Shown one piece after another: positions 47,425 to 59,039 of a DNA stretch of 64,000 bases. The notes beneath the pieces are model-generated. The model had not been told where the DNA came from, made no database searches, and saw only the letters and a list, made by a program, of their open reading frames with translations. The translations under genes and the position numbers were made by a program. The number at the start of each line of letters is the position of its first letter. Positions within the stretch are counted from its first letter, which is position 1. The stretch comes from Ailurus styani (taxonomy: Eukaryota; Chordata; Mammalia; Carnivora; Ailuridae). Location: positions 8,114,519 to 8,178,518 of the forward strand of contig LNAC01000032.1 of assembly GCA_002007465.1 (NCBI GenBank). Direction: 5' to 3'.

Positions 47425-47965
47425 TAGTTTATTTATTCAACAAATTTTTATTGAGCTATTTTTATGGTATTTTTCTAGGCACTGTAGATAATAGTAGTGA
47501 GTATATTAGACAAAAATATCTTTGTCCTCATGAAGCTTGCATTCTAGTGGGAACATGACAGAAAAAAAAGTAAAATGTATGATATATCAAATAGTGTTAT
47601 AGGGGAAGCAATAAAGCTAGAAAGGGACAGTGCCAGAAATGTTCAATTTAAAAACAGTGTGGCCAGAGAAGGTCTCACCTATGTGACACTGGGAGGAAGA
47701 CCTAGAGTTAGTGAGGGAGTAATCAAGTGCTCACATGGGGGAAAGTGTTCCAACCAGAGCAAATTCTAAATCCCCAATGCAGCAGCATGTCTGTGAATTT
47801 CAGAGTATCCGACTGGTTGATGCTGAGTGAGGGAAGTGGGAAAGTGGGAGATGAGGAGGTCAAAAGAGATAGTGTTTGTGGGGAATGGGGGAAAAACTTT
47901 ATGAGGGCTTTGGCCTTACTCTGGAGATAAGATACCATTGGAAGGCTTTAAGCATGAAGATAATG
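47425..47965 (-). mobile_element. L2 LINE 3' fragment
   Basis: TTTATTCAACAAATTTTTAT, TAGGCACTGTAGATAATAGT, GCTTGCATTCTAGTGGGAAC, then AAGGTCTCACC, AGTGTTCCAACCAGAGCAAA and TAAGATACCATTGGAAGGCT follow the reversed L2 3' end over about 540 bp. The longest L2 here together with 34,075-34,640. No coding capacity. Confidence 0.85.
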
Positions 47966-48520
47966 AAAAAGTCTTCAGAAACTCAAACCATACTTTGGAT
48001 AGTGAAACTTTCTATTGATAATATTGACTTGTTCTTCTACCACACCCCTCCAGATTTCCTTATTTATTCCGAACATTGAATTTCAGAAGACTTTACTTAT
48101 GTAATGTACTCATCTCAAATCAGCTGTAGCAAATTATCTAGAGTCCACATTCAGGTGATTTCAAATATAAAGCAGTATATTAGCGCAGGCCAAAACCAGA
48201 CTGCTGCTTTCTGCTCAGGGCTCTGGCCATGACATTTTGAAATGGAAACACAGGGGTCATAAAGCTAAGATTGTAGAAGTAATAGCTTTTAAAGGAGATT
48301 TTCAGACTAATAAATATTTCTTGCCTTAGTTAGTAGATAAAATAGGACATGCAGAGAAGAAAGAGTTAAGTGGCTTGACTAATCTTTTCCTGGATTGTAA
48401 AAGAGAAGTAGGGGTAGAAGGGAATGAAGGAAAAAAATAATTCTGACCTAAAAAAAAAAAAAAAAATCAAGATGCTTGGGAATCCTTGAAAAAAATCCAG
48501 CTGGTGAAGACATAAAATCA

Positions 48521-48653
48521 GAGTGACCATATGTCCTGTTTATTTCCCAGGACAATCCCTATTTATGCCTCTTGTCCCAGTGTAATTATTAATAGTACCC
48601 TTTTCATTCACCAGAGTGTCCTCTGATTTTACAGACAAGTTATGTGGTCACCC
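48521..48653. mobile_element. Short DNA transposon (MITE) with inverted ends
   Basis: The left end GAGTGACCATATGTCC and right end TATGTGGTCACCC are inverted copies (GTGACCATA against GTGACCACA). The interior TTATGCCTCTTGTCCCAGTG, TAATTATTAATAGTACCC is a phrase of a common mammalian non-autonomous DNA element, which I recall but cannot name with confidence. 133 bp, no transposase. Confidence 0.75.
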
Positions 48654-50014
48654 AATATATATGTGTGCTTTGTATATTTTATATTATTTTAAATCATTTC
48701 AGTTTTTTGTATTTTCATAATTTAGTTTGATTTGCGGGTGTTATTAGTGTTCTTTAGTTCAATATTTTGTTTATTCTTTAAATTTTCCACCTATGGGAAT
48801 AGTTTTATAGATTTGTGCCTAAGGAGATTGCAGATTACCCACTTTCTAGGCAATTCAGAAAAATATGCATTTCTTATTTTAGAAGAGGCTTTTATTTGAC
48901 TTTATTTCATTTAACATTTTTAAGAGACTGTTTTAGTTTCAAAGTTGCATGTAGTTTCTGGAGTGTGGCTGTTGAAATAATATTAAATCATATATAAAAA
49001 TTGTGATATGTTATTTATGTATTATTTAAACGCATGAGAGTTTTGGCTTGTGGAAGGAGATTGAAGAGAAAAAGAAAGGTTTCATTTTAAAGGGAATTTT
49101 CTGGAACGGATGCTTTGTATGTGTGTCCAAGTTTGCTTTGCTAATATAGCATCTCGGTTAGAAACATCGCTACATTATTAACATTGGTATGACATTCTAA
49201 TGGACGTGGCATTGTGGAGTCAGGGGAAGAGAAACAAACTAAGAGTTCAGAACCTTGAACTCGAGTTTGGTTTTATCTAGTAAGTGACATGATTTTGCAA
49301 TATCATTTATCCTGTCTGTGCCTTAGGGCTGGCTGGCTTGAACTAAGTCATGGGCTGTTGTGTGGAGCCAAGGAGCTGATATGTTTGAAAGAATTTTATG
49401 AATTATCATTTCCATCTAAATTTGAGATTGCATTAGATTGGCAGAAAAAAGGAAAGTCCTTTTAAGTGAGACAGTTACATTTCTTTCCTAAGGAAGTTCT
49501 GAACCAGTAAGTTAATTACCTCTTTCCCTTGGGGAATGAATCAGCTAATTATAAAGAGAGAGCCAAGGTCAAATTTAAGCCAATCTTTCCATTAGTCTAG
49601 GAAACTACTTAGTTCATCCCTCGAATGGAGGGAATATAGGAGCTAATGTGAACAGTTTGACAGGCTTGGGAACTGGGGCAAATATACTTGAAGAGATGTT
49701 TCAGAATGACTTCATTATTTTATTGACAATAATATGCATTAATAGGCTATCAGAGATATCTAAATGTCTATGTTTCACATACAAATACTTTTTAAGGGAT
49801 TATGTGCACCAGTGACCTGTATGATTGGCATAGATAATTACATTTTAACTGTGTCTTTGCAGCTAATCCAGCCTGATATCTGTGTTTCAGTATAGGAGAT
49901 AGCTTTAATTAGAGATATTGGAACAAGAATGACTATGTTTAAATAAGCTTAAGGATATTCCTTTCTAATAATGTTCACTCATATTTTTATTGTTTGATTA
50001 AGAGTAGATCTTCA
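48654..50014. other. Repeat-poor AT-rich DNA
   Basis: No gene. A weak MIR phrase (CAATATCATTTATCCTGTCT) occurs at 49,255-49,330. Otherwise no interspersed repeat recognised in about 1.3 kb. Confidence 0.5.
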
Positions 50015-50218
50015 GGGCGCCTGGGTGGCTCAGTGGGCTAAAGCCGCTGCCTTCGGCTCAGGTCATGATCTCAGCGTCCTGGGATCGAGGCCCGCATCGG
50101 GCTCTCTGCTCAGCAGGGAGCCTGCTTCCTCCTCTCTCCTCTCTCTCTGCCTGCCTCTCTGCCTACTTGTAATCTCTCTCTCTGTGTCAAATGAATAAAT
50201 AAAATCTTTTAAAAAAAA
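50015..50218 (+). mobile_element. CAN-SINE, young subtype, near consensus
   Basis: GGGCGCCTGGGTGGCTCAGT head, GGGCTAAAGCCGCTGCC box, complete body and A tail. Target-site duplication AAGAGTAGATCTTCA at 50,000-50,014 and 50,219-50,233. Confidence 0.97.
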
Positions 50219-50718
50219 AAGAGTAGATCTTCATTCTGTCCTCCTACAATTGGTCTATCTTTGATATAAATACATTTTTATGAACTGCATCTTCATCAGT
50301 GCAATGAATCATCCATTCTTGGATACCTGCCAATAGATAGTCATGACCCTGGGATAAAATAACTAATTGGGGAAAATAATCAGATTTCCATATGTGGTGT
50401 TGGGTAATGTAAAGCGTATAAGGGATGCCCTTTCTCTAGTGCACACTTACTCAAATACACAGAAATGAAGGAAAAATGAAGTGAGTCTTTTGTGTGATAT
50501 TACTTTTAAGAAGTGGGAGAACAATGACTAAAAAGAGCAATTATGGTGTACCATTGTTATTGAGTGTATTTTTAATGTGTGGTTGGGGTGGGTTGGGCAT
50601 AGAACGTTTTATAAACTGGTATATCTGCTTCAGTGTGAAAGTGAATTCTGTTCATTTATATCATAATGTGTTTCTCATATATATTTTTTGAATTTCAGTG
50701 GCTCTCTCTCCTACACTA

Positions 50719-51019
50719 AAAAGAGAGGAGAGGAAGGGGGAGGGAAGGGGAATAGAAGGAAAAGGAGGAGAGAAGGAAGGAAGGAAGGAAGGAAGGAGTG
50801 GAAGGAAGGAAGGAAGGAAGGAAGGAAGGAAGGAAGGAAGGAAGGAAGGAAGGAATGGAAGGAAGGAAGGAAGGAAGGAAGGAAGGAAGGAAGGAAAGAA
50901 GGAAAGAAAAAAGGAAGGGAAAAGAAGGGAAGGGAAGGGAAAGGAAAAAAAGAGAAAGAGAAAGGAAGGAAGAAAGGAAATAAGGAGGGAGGGAGGAAGG
51001 AAGGAAGAAAGGAAGAGAA
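50719..51019. repeat. (GGAA)n-rich polypurine tract, about 300 bp
   Basis: Almost every base is A or G, with T only at a few points (near 50,753, 50,799, 50,856 and 50,981). Three long (GGAA)n runs (50,773-50,797, 50,801-50,854, 50,857-50,895) are followed by GGGAA/GAAA variants. The long lysine/glutamate/arginine/glycine frames are an artefact of this repeat. Confidence 0.97.
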
Positions 51020-52560
51020 AATGAACAAAAAGCTCCTGAATGTCCCTGGGATTAGCTTTCGGTGTAGCTTGTGCTAGATCGGGTTTTTTTTTTTTACTGG
51101 TCCTGGTGGTGGTGGTGCTGAGACATAGTTGTGAGAAGGAATGGATTTAGTTTTCAACATGATATCAGAATAAATAAATACAGATATTAATAGGGAAGAT
51201 TTCAATAGGTGAAGATTTTGTAATTCTCAAACATTCATCCTTAATTTCATCGAACCAGGCAGACAGGAAGCCATACACATGACTGCAAGAAAGCATTATC
51301 TGAGGTATATTTTGACTTGAGAAAATTAAAAGCACAGTTAAAGACATTACACATTTTATATCTTGCGAAATTTAGAAATTTCCTAATTTGCCTCACAATA
51401 TTCTTTCTCAACTGATACTCATTTTTATGGAAAATAATACAGGGATGTTCTTTTTTTTTTTTTTTTTTTTTTTACCCCCAGTGTTATCTAGAAAATGATG
51501 CCCTGAACGTAGATCTCTGTTCTGTTGAGCCTAGATTGGTTTCAGGGATCTGTACTGTCTTTTCGAAAGAGGTTTGTTGGGCTTTCTTATTTATTTTTTA
51601 GTTTTACCTAATAACACTGGTGTGGGAATCTAATTAGATAATGCATGTTGGAGCATCCAGCAGTGTAGCTAACTGGTGAGCCCAGTAATGTTGGGGCTTC
51701 CACGATCGTTGACTCTCGGTGCAAATGGCTGGCAGAATTCCTTGGGTTCTGAAACCGTGCGCTTGCTCTAGGGTACCACAATTAACTTCAGATGACTTCT
51801 GAGGTAATATACACCAACAAAGGGTTGATTTTTCCCAGTGGTCTAAAACGTTTGGTAGCTGTTTATGATGCTTGAAAGAATTTCATAATTCACTTATAAT
51901 CGGGGCTCCTAAATTTAAATACAGGTCCTTTTCAATCTATAAGAAGGAATGAGAAAAATCCAATAGGATAGATTTTGGAAGAAAACAAAAACAAATTAAG
52001 GATGAGTTGGATATCTCCTCTTGGTTGGAGATCTCCTATTTTTAAATGTGTTTTGATAGTATTCAGAGCACAGTCTAGAAGAGAGAGCATGGATGAACTT
52101 TATATTATCTTGGCTACCAGGTAGCAACTAATGACATTGAACTTGCTTTCAGAGGGAGATGTGTTTTATTCCATGAAGCAGTTCAAAAAGTTACTAGCTG
52201 ATGCTTTTGTGTATTATTTTTGTACAGTAAATGTATTTGGAGTTGTAAACCTTATTATATACTACAGTGTGTCCAATCTGATGAAATATAGTCATCCCTA
52301 AAGGCTGACACTCAGGAACCAGGAACATGCCTTACATTTCCAGCTATGTTTCTGTTGCTGATATTGGACTTGATTTTGTAATGTGGCTCTTTAGAAAGTA
52401 TACGGTTTGAAATAATTTCTCATACGCTCATTTTTTTTAATTTTTTAAATTTTTTTAGTAAAATGAGCATAAGACTTAGAGTTCTGATTTGGAATTGTTA
52501 TGGGGTTTTTGTTTTGTTTTTTTGCCTCTGCCTTTTAATTCTCAACATATGATTTCTCTT
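51020..52560. other. Repeat-poor unique DNA with a poly-T run
   Basis: A run of about 24 T lies at 51,450-51,473. Otherwise no gene or repeat is recognised. Confidence 0.5.
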
Positions 52561-52761
52561 TTTTTTTTTTTTTAAAGATTTTATTTATTTATTTCACAGA
52601 GGGAGAGAGATCACAAGGAGGCAGAGAGGCAGGCAGAGAGAGAGGGGGAAGCAGGCTCCCTGCTGAGCAGAGAGCCTGATGTGGGCCTCGATCCCAGGAC
52701 CCTGAGATCATGACCTGAGCCGAAAGCAGAGGCTTTAACCCACTGAGCCACCCAGGCGCCC
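52561..52761 (-). mobile_element. CAN-SINE, young subtype
   Basis: Minus-strand GGGCGCCTGGGTGGCTCAGT head and GGGTTAAAGCC box. Target-site duplication CATATGATTTCTCTT at 52,546-52,560, with one mismatch at 52,762-52,776. Confidence 0.96.
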
Positions 52762-52776
52762 CATATGATTTTTCTT

Positions 52777-54788
52777 TAAAGCAAACATTTAAGTGTTATG
52801 ACCTAGAACATATCAGATCTGACAAAATTAAGAATCTTTTATATTGATGTAAAATGTTATTTTTCTGAGCAAATTAATATAAACAGACTTATTTAGTTCT
52901 GTTATACATAGCAATTACAGAGGCAGCTATAGATTTCATATAATTCGATGTGAAGCCCTTATAAGAGGCACTATAGTATGACTTTTTTTTTATGGTCCTA
53001 TCACAGCACTTTACATTTTATGGAATGTACAGTTGGAATTAGTGCTTTCTACCACTTAGCAGCTAATGGAAAATACATATGCAACCTTGAATCTATAGAA
53101 GCAAGTCATTTCATAGGAGGACTTCCTAAGGCTTTCTTTTATCAAATTATAATATGATTTTTGCTTAGAATTTTTGAATTCTGTTCGACATCATTTTTGA
53201 TCATAAAAATTCTCTGTTCATTGGAATTTCTGGTACAAGACTGGTATGGAGTGATTTGGAACAAAATACTTGAACTTTCTAATGGTGTTATTCAGATAGG
53301 ACAAACTGTTTCAATGAAATCGTAGGAGGAATTTAAGGCCAAGGGGGCCGTTTGGCTTTAGCCAACATTTTATATTTTAGACCTTAAGGTAAAGCTGTAA
53401 GTTTACCAAACTTAACAGAATTCACCAGCATACGGGCCATCATTTAATATGAATGGATAGTTTAACCTGTGAGGTGTGTGGGAGTGTGTATGTACGTTAC
53501 TGATAATGTACAAGTGGGTCACTAAATTACAGACACTATCCTAATGTGAATGCGGGCAATTGGAAAGGTAAAAAGTAACTGAAGTGTTTCATTTGCATAT
53601 AGTAGGTAGGAAGAATAATTTTACCAAAAAAAAAAAAAAAAAGTCTTTCCATGGTACCAGTTTCATCCAGACAAGTATATTTTCCCACGAGTATTAGAAA
53701 ATCTAGATCTTTTTATTAAAACCTATTAATCTCCAGCTAAGAAATCATCACTAATTCTGTTAAATAAAATTTAGTATCATTACTGTCTATTTAAGAGATT
53801 ATATTTTAGTTTGATTATTAAAAATTAGGGGATGAAAATAGAAGTAGAAATGTTTCTGATGAAAACTAATAGGGTGATTTTCCCATTCTTGTTGGGTGAT
53901 TATTTTAGCGAAGAAAAGAAACAAAACAAAAAGGAAAAACCGCAAAATGTGCTGTCAAGTAATTGTGAAAAACAAAGCACTGGGTATGCATAGTATTATT
54001 TTAAGAATGTATTCCTTGAACTTGTCTCAAAGGATTTGAAAATTTAAGTCTGCTGTAAAAATTAGAATGCTAAATAATCTGATTTCCTCTGTGATGAAAA
54101 TATTCATATGTATTTATAATCTTAACTATGTAAGTGGCAGCGAAACATGTTTTCTTCCTAAGTGTGATCATCTGTTTTATATTTAATTGGAGAAAATTTC
54201 TTCCAGTTTTCTGATTATAATGATAACATGGCATGCAAGAAACCAGAGCATGTTAATCAAATCTCATGATTATAAGTATTTAACTTCATGGAAAATGATC
54301 ATTATGGATGTTCAATAGCATTCATTTGGCTACATTTCATGTAAAGTTAGTTCCATTCTTAATGCTATAAAGTTATGCATTTGTGTATCTTGTTAATGAG
54401 GGGAATTTGGAAATCTGATCTTGAGTTGGAAATCTGATTCTCTCATTTTATTTTGCAACGTACAATACATTTAGAAATCAGCCCACATTGTTATGTGGAA
54501 TACGATTTGTTAACTGGCCTTTCCCAAGATGACAGTTCTGAAGATTGCCATGTGTGTTGAATATTCATTTCATTCTAGGTGTTGACTACTTTTAAGATTG
54601 CTTTCATTTAAAGAGAACAGAGCTTCTAGGAATAAAAGTTTTATTGTTCACCATGGATGATTCAGAATAATATGATTTAAGTTCTCTTTTGAAGTAACTT
54701 ATAAATGGCATTTCCTGATAGGCTTGTCTACCGAAAGCTAGATGAAAGAGAGAATGTATGTGTAGCTTAATGATGAAATTTTATTATC
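52777..54788. other. 2.0-kb repeat-poor AT-rich block
   Basis: No interspersed repeat or gene recognised; A17 run at about 53,626-53,642. Long repeat-free stretches in an otherwise SINE-rich window can mark conserved non-coding sequence, but nothing here proves it. Confidence 0.5.
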
Positions 54789-54806
54789 ACGATTAATTAT
54801 TTTTTT

Positions 54807-55002
54807 TAAAGATTTTATTTATTTATTTGACACAGAGAGAGAGATTACAAGTAGGCAGAGAGGCAGGCAGAGAGACAGGGAGAGGAGGAAGCAGGCTTCC
54901 TGCTGAGTAGAGAGCCCGATGCGGGCCTCGATCCCAGGACGCTGAGATCATGACCTGAGCCGAAAGCAGAGGCTTTAACCCACTGAGCCACCCAGGCGCC
55001 CG
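54807..55002 (-). mobile_element. CAN-SINE, young subtype
   Basis: Minus-strand GGGCGCCTGGGTGGCTCAGT head, GGGTTAAAGCC box. Target-site duplication ACGATTAATTATTTTT at both ends (left from 54,789, right from 55,003). Confidence 0.96.
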
Positions 55003-55241
55003 ACGATTAATTATTTTTAAGAAGAGATTAATTCTCTTCTGTCTTTGCCTCCATGCTACTGTTATTACTCTTAAGATTTGATTTAGAAGCTGTCTCTTGA
55101 AAATGATACATTAGAGCTTTACTTTTAACTGTATTTCGATTTATCTGAAGTGTTCATTATACTGTAGAATACTTTTTAAGGGGAGTAAAGATTTTATTAA
55201 AATTTCTTGCAGATTTTGTTTATTCTTGGGCGATCTCTCTC

Positions 55242-55449
55242 TCTCTTTTTTTTTTAAGATTTATTTATTTATTTGACAGAGAGAGAGAGAGAGAGACAGT
55301 GAGAGAGGGAACACAAGTGGGAAGAGTGGGAGAGAGAGAAGCAGGCTTCATGCAGAGCAGTGAGCCCCACGTGGGGCTCGATCCCAGGACTCTAGGATAA
55401 TGACCTGAGCCGAAGGCAGGCGCTTAATGACTGAGCCACCCAGGCGCCC
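55242..55449 (-). mobile_element. CAN-SINE, older subtype
   Basis: Minus-strand GGGCGCCTGGGTGGCTCAGT head, TTAAGCGCCTGCC box, long (CTCT)n body and (AAAT)n tail. Target-site duplication CGATCTCT (left) versus GCCATCTCT (right). Confidence 0.93.
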
Positions 55450-56049
55450 GCCATCTCTTTTATAAGTAGAAGAATCTGCATATAAAATATTGATGATGTC
55501 ATTAAGGAAGTGAGTTGAAAATGTCACAGATATATATAATGACCATCATTGAGGCAATAATATTATTTTTCTAATGGAAATAGTATCAACAATATTCTGT
55601 GTACTTATTTCATCACCAACATTACCTTAGACTTTCTTTCTTACTGTGATTTTAGGTTTTACTGTGCTTTTCTATTAAGCACTGGCTTATCACTGCTGTG
55701 TACAGGGATATTTGTCACTCACTCAGGTTGTCTCTGAAATGATTTTTTACTGTGGCACTTTTCCTAATTTATTTTCTCCTCCTTATTACATAGACCCATA
55801 CTATTAATAGATTTGCCAATTTAATATTATATATTATGTTGTATAACTTAAATATCATTTGTGTTATAATATTAAAATTTCTAATTTAAATATTATATTT
55901 TCTAGATGTAGCAATAAAGTATTTAGGAAAATTTGAGCACAAGAGAATACAATTGTTATATATCAGACTTTGGCAGTGAATCTGAGAACCCCAATCTCAC
56001 CTTCCCATTTTTCCCCATTCTTAAGCCCTACAGGGAAGTGGAATTTTCA
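55450..56049. other. AT-rich unique DNA
   Basis: No gene or repeat recognised. Confidence 0.5.
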
Positions 56050-56150
56050 CGTGGATTCCACCACACTTAGCTCAGTGTCTGACACATAACACTTAACAAA
56101 AGGCACCTAACCAAAGCTTTCTAAATGAATGAATAAAAATAAACTCACGT
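56050..56150 (+). mobile_element. L2 3'-terminal fragment
   Basis: AGCTCAGTGTCTGACACATA then TTCTAAATGAATGAATAAAA is the L2 end (…gtgcctggcacatag…ttgaatgaatga). Confidence 0.6.
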
Positions 56151-56720
56151 CTTTAGCAGATGTTCTCAAAAGGACTATTTTTGATATGAAGGAGCATTTG
56201 GATAGCCAGTCAAAACTATGAAGGATGAAAGTGGTAGAGAACATTTTTCATTGGTTGGTGATTGCTTATGTCTGGTTTGGGACTTTAAAAAAAAAAAATC
56301 TATAGTTCTGTTCATTTCAGCTCTCTAAACCTGTCTCTTTTCCCTTCACATCCATTTACTCCATTAGTTCTGTTTCTTTTTCCCAGAGAACAGTTTGTTT
56401 TAGTTTATCCCCTGGCTGAAATATCCTTATTATTGTGTTCCTATCTTATCTGGATGTTGGATGAACTGTATTTTCCATTGTTACACATGATTTTCCTTTG
56501 TTTTCTCTAAATGAATTGTTTCTAGAAAGGAATCTAAACCCTGGGTAATTATTATTCAGCCTTGCTAGTGTTTATAAAAGCAAAAGTTGACCTTATACAG
56601 TGAGGCACTATGGGGAAACTTGGGTGTAGCAAAAATTGTTTTTAAAAGTGAGAGGAAAATATTCAACAGTGAAGGTGGGAGAGTGGGCTTTAGTTTTTAA
56701 CTTAGAAAAAAGGGGGGAGA
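56151..56720. other. Unique DNA
   Basis: No gene recognised. Confidence 0.5.
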
Positions 56721-56909
56721 GGGATGCCTGGGTGACTCAGTGGGTTAACCGTCTGCCTTTAGCTCAGGTCAGGATCCCAGGGTTCTGGGATCGAGTCCCT
56801 CATCGGGCTCCTTGCTCAGTGGGGAGCCCGCTTCTCCCTCTGCCTCTGCCTGCTGCTCCCCCTGCTTGTGTCCTCTCTCTGACAAATAAATAAATAAAGT
56901 CTTTAAAAA
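56721..56909 (+). mobile_element. CAN-SINE, older subtype
   Basis: GGGATGCCTGGGTGACTCAG head, TTAACCGTCTGCC box, GCCTGCTGCTCCCCCTGCTT body, AAATAAATAAATAAAG tail. Target-site duplication AAAAAAGGGGGGAGAG at 56,705-56,720 and, with small changes, 56,910-56,926. Confidence 0.95.
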
Positions 56910-57159
56910 AAAAAGGTGGGGGGAGAGTAGTTCAATAAAATAATGCAATTTTTAGGAATTTTTCTCAGACTAGTTGATGTCACTTCTTCCTCCTCCTCCT
57001 CTTTCTTCTTTCCCTTTCCCTTTAACATTCTTTTTTTTCCCTCTCCCATTCCCTTTTCCTTTCACCAATGTTTATTAAGAGTCTTCTCCTTGATGGGCTT
57101 TTCTGCAAAATAAGGGGCTCCTCCTCAAGCTCCAGGGGAGTAAATAGTAACCACTGAAG

Positions 57160-57720
57160 TTTTTTTCTTGTTCCATCTTGACAAGACAAACAAATCCTTT
57201 ATTAAAATGTAGATCCCTGGGCGCCTGGGTGGCTCAGTGGGTTAAAGCCGCTGCTTTCGGCTCAGGTCATGATCTCAGGGTCCTGGGATCGAGGCCCGCA
57301 TCGGGCTCCCTGCTCAGCGGGGAGCCTGCTTCCCCCTCTCTCTCTCTCTGCCTGCCTCTCTGCCTCCTTGTGATCTCTCTCCCTCTGTGAAATAAATAAA
57401 TAAAATCTTTAAAAAAAAAAAAAAAAAAAGAAGAAGTAAAATGTAGATCCCTTTAGCATCACTCAGGGACTCCAGCTGGCCTACATCCACTCCTGCAGGA
57501 AGTAGAAAAGGTAAGGGTTTGACTCATCCAGCAAGGACAGCATTTGGGCCTTCAGTTTGTGGGTCCTCCAGATACTTTTGTGCAGTACCCACACTGAGCA
57601 ATGGAATGTACAGGCCCGCCTTAGGCTGCTTTCTGTTTTTGATAGTGTTCCTTCCAAAACTGTAGCTCTGGGGGAATGTCCCTGGGGTTTGTTAGGCAGG
57701 TAAAATGGTTCTATGTCAGC
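57160..57720 (-). pseudogene. Candidate processed pseudogene of an unidentified gene, split by a SINE
   Basis: Read on the minus strand, the order is protein-like sequence, stop codon, short 3' UTR, AATAAA and an A run, as in a reverse-copied mRNA. A 34-codon frame at 57,585-57,484 contains HKLKAQMLSLLDESNPYLFY and ends QEWM with TAG at 57,481-57,483. Upstream, other frames read KAGLYIPLLSV (57,622-57,590) and DIPPELQFWKEHYQKQKAA (about 57,680-57,623). The three frames look like one protein broken by frameshifts and an in-frame TAA. Downstream, AATAAA lies at 57,203-57,198 and an A7 run at 57,166-57,160. A young SINE (57,219-57,436) interrupts the 3' UTR. I do not recognise the parent gene. 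Chance open frames remain possible, and no target-site duplication was found. Confidence 0.5.
57219..57436 (+). mobile_element. CAN-SINE, young subtype, near consensus
   Basis: GGGCGCCTGGGTGGCTCAGT head, GGGTTAAAGCCGCTGC box, A tail of about 20. Exact target-site duplication TAAAATGTAGATCCCT at 57,203-57,218 and 57,437-57,452. It inserted into the candidate pseudogene. Confidence 0.97.
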
Positions 57721-57769
57721 GGTTATATATCAGAAACTACTATGTGGCTTGTATTTTCAAAATGAAAAG

Positions 57770-57905
57770 GGATCTGTAGCCTACTGGTATTGTTTCCTCG
57801 CTTCGTGAGCAAGGAAACAGCAATTGAAAAGTGAAGTTACGTAGTCAGTTAGTGGCAGAGTCCTGTCTGAATCTCTCTGCTAACTTGAGGACCAGTAAAT
57901 GCAAT
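57770..57905 (-). mobile_element. MIR-like remnant
   Basis: GAGCAAGGAAACAGCAATTG, TCAGTTAGTGGCAGAGTCCT and GTCTGAATCTC follow the reversed MIR 5' half. Confidence 0.55.
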
Positions 57906-58034
57906 ACCCCTACTGTTTCCCTCACCCAGCATATAGACAAGTGGGATCTGATCATTAAAAACTGACTGTGTTTCTGAAAGTTATTTGGCACTCCAGTTTG
58001 ATTTAATGAATTACATAGTTTAACATGATACGGT

Positions 58035-58190
58035 GTGAAGAATTGAAAACAGACTTAACTGCTTGTGCATCCAAACTCTGCCACTCAATATTAGAGTGAA
58101 CTTAGCATATTTAACCTCTTTTTCTTAATCTGTGAAATGGGGGCAATAAACACTTACTTTATATGGTTATGGTAAAGTCAGGTTTCAAAT
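58035..58190 (+). mobile_element. MIR remnant
   Basis: CATCCAAACTCTGCCACTCA, TATTTAACCTCTTTTTCTTA and ATCTGTGAAATGGGGGCAAT are MIR core in order on the plus strand. Confidence 0.75.
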
Positions 58191-58205
58191 CCAAGTATAC
58201 AAACC

Positions 58206-58378
58206 TTTTTTTTTTTTTTTTAACTTATTTATTTGACAGAGAGACAGGGAGAGAGAGAACACAAGCAGGGGGAGTGGGAAAGGGAGAAGCAGGCTTGACC
58301 TGGGGCTCCATCCCAGGACCTGGGATCATGACCTGAGCCAAAGGCAGATGCTTAAAGACTGAGCCACCCAGATGCCCC
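58206..58378 (-). mobile_element. CAN-SINE, older subtype
   Basis: Minus-strand GGGCATCTGGGTGGCTCAGT head; CT-rich body; A tail. Target-site duplication CAAGTATACAAACCT/CAAATAGTCAAACCT. Confidence 0.92.
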
Positions 58379-59039
58379 CAAATAGTCAAACCTCTTGAGA
58401 CCCGGGTAAAGTACTGTAGGCATAAATGAAATCCAAATAGAATGTCTAGCCTCAGTTTATCCACTAGCATATCTCATTTCTACAACAAATTTTAAAAGTG
58501 TTCCTAAGACCTTTACTTATATATTTTTTGGAACATTTCTATTTTCTCTGGTCACTGAAGGCATATTATTGATATTTGAATAACTGTCTAGGAAAGGGAT
58601 TTTTCAGTAGTTTCTCCTTCAAAATGGTTTCTGATACAATTTACCATGGATATATGTGTTGATTTTATTTAATCCTAAGTAGGCTGTTAAAATCAAGAGA
58701 ACATTTTGTATCAAGTGAACAGCTCTAGAAAGTAGTTTGGAAGGACTCACTTTTTGAAATGCAGGGCCCCAATCTGGTGATTAGCTGGGGAAATAGAATC
58801 CATGCACCATGACTAGCAACAGTAAAGTGAATTCAGGACTCAAAAAAAGTATAATTGTGTTTATTTGTTATCACTACTAATTCTTTAATTTGAGACAGTG
58901 CCATTCATTCTGCAAATGAGAGAGAAATACTTCATGTAATTGAAGTTCATTTGGGGACCATATCAGTATTTTCCCTCACATGGTACAGTGGCTAAATAAT
59001 ATATTTCCAAATGAGAAGTTGTATGTAATGCCTGTTGTC
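58379..59039. other. Unique AT-rich DNA
   Basis: No gene or repeat recognised. Confidence 0.5.

Noticed and set aside
50688..51077. Long open frames rich in lysine, glutamate, arginine and glycine
   Set aside because: They exist in several frames on both strands because a GGAA repeat has almost no stop codons. No protein.
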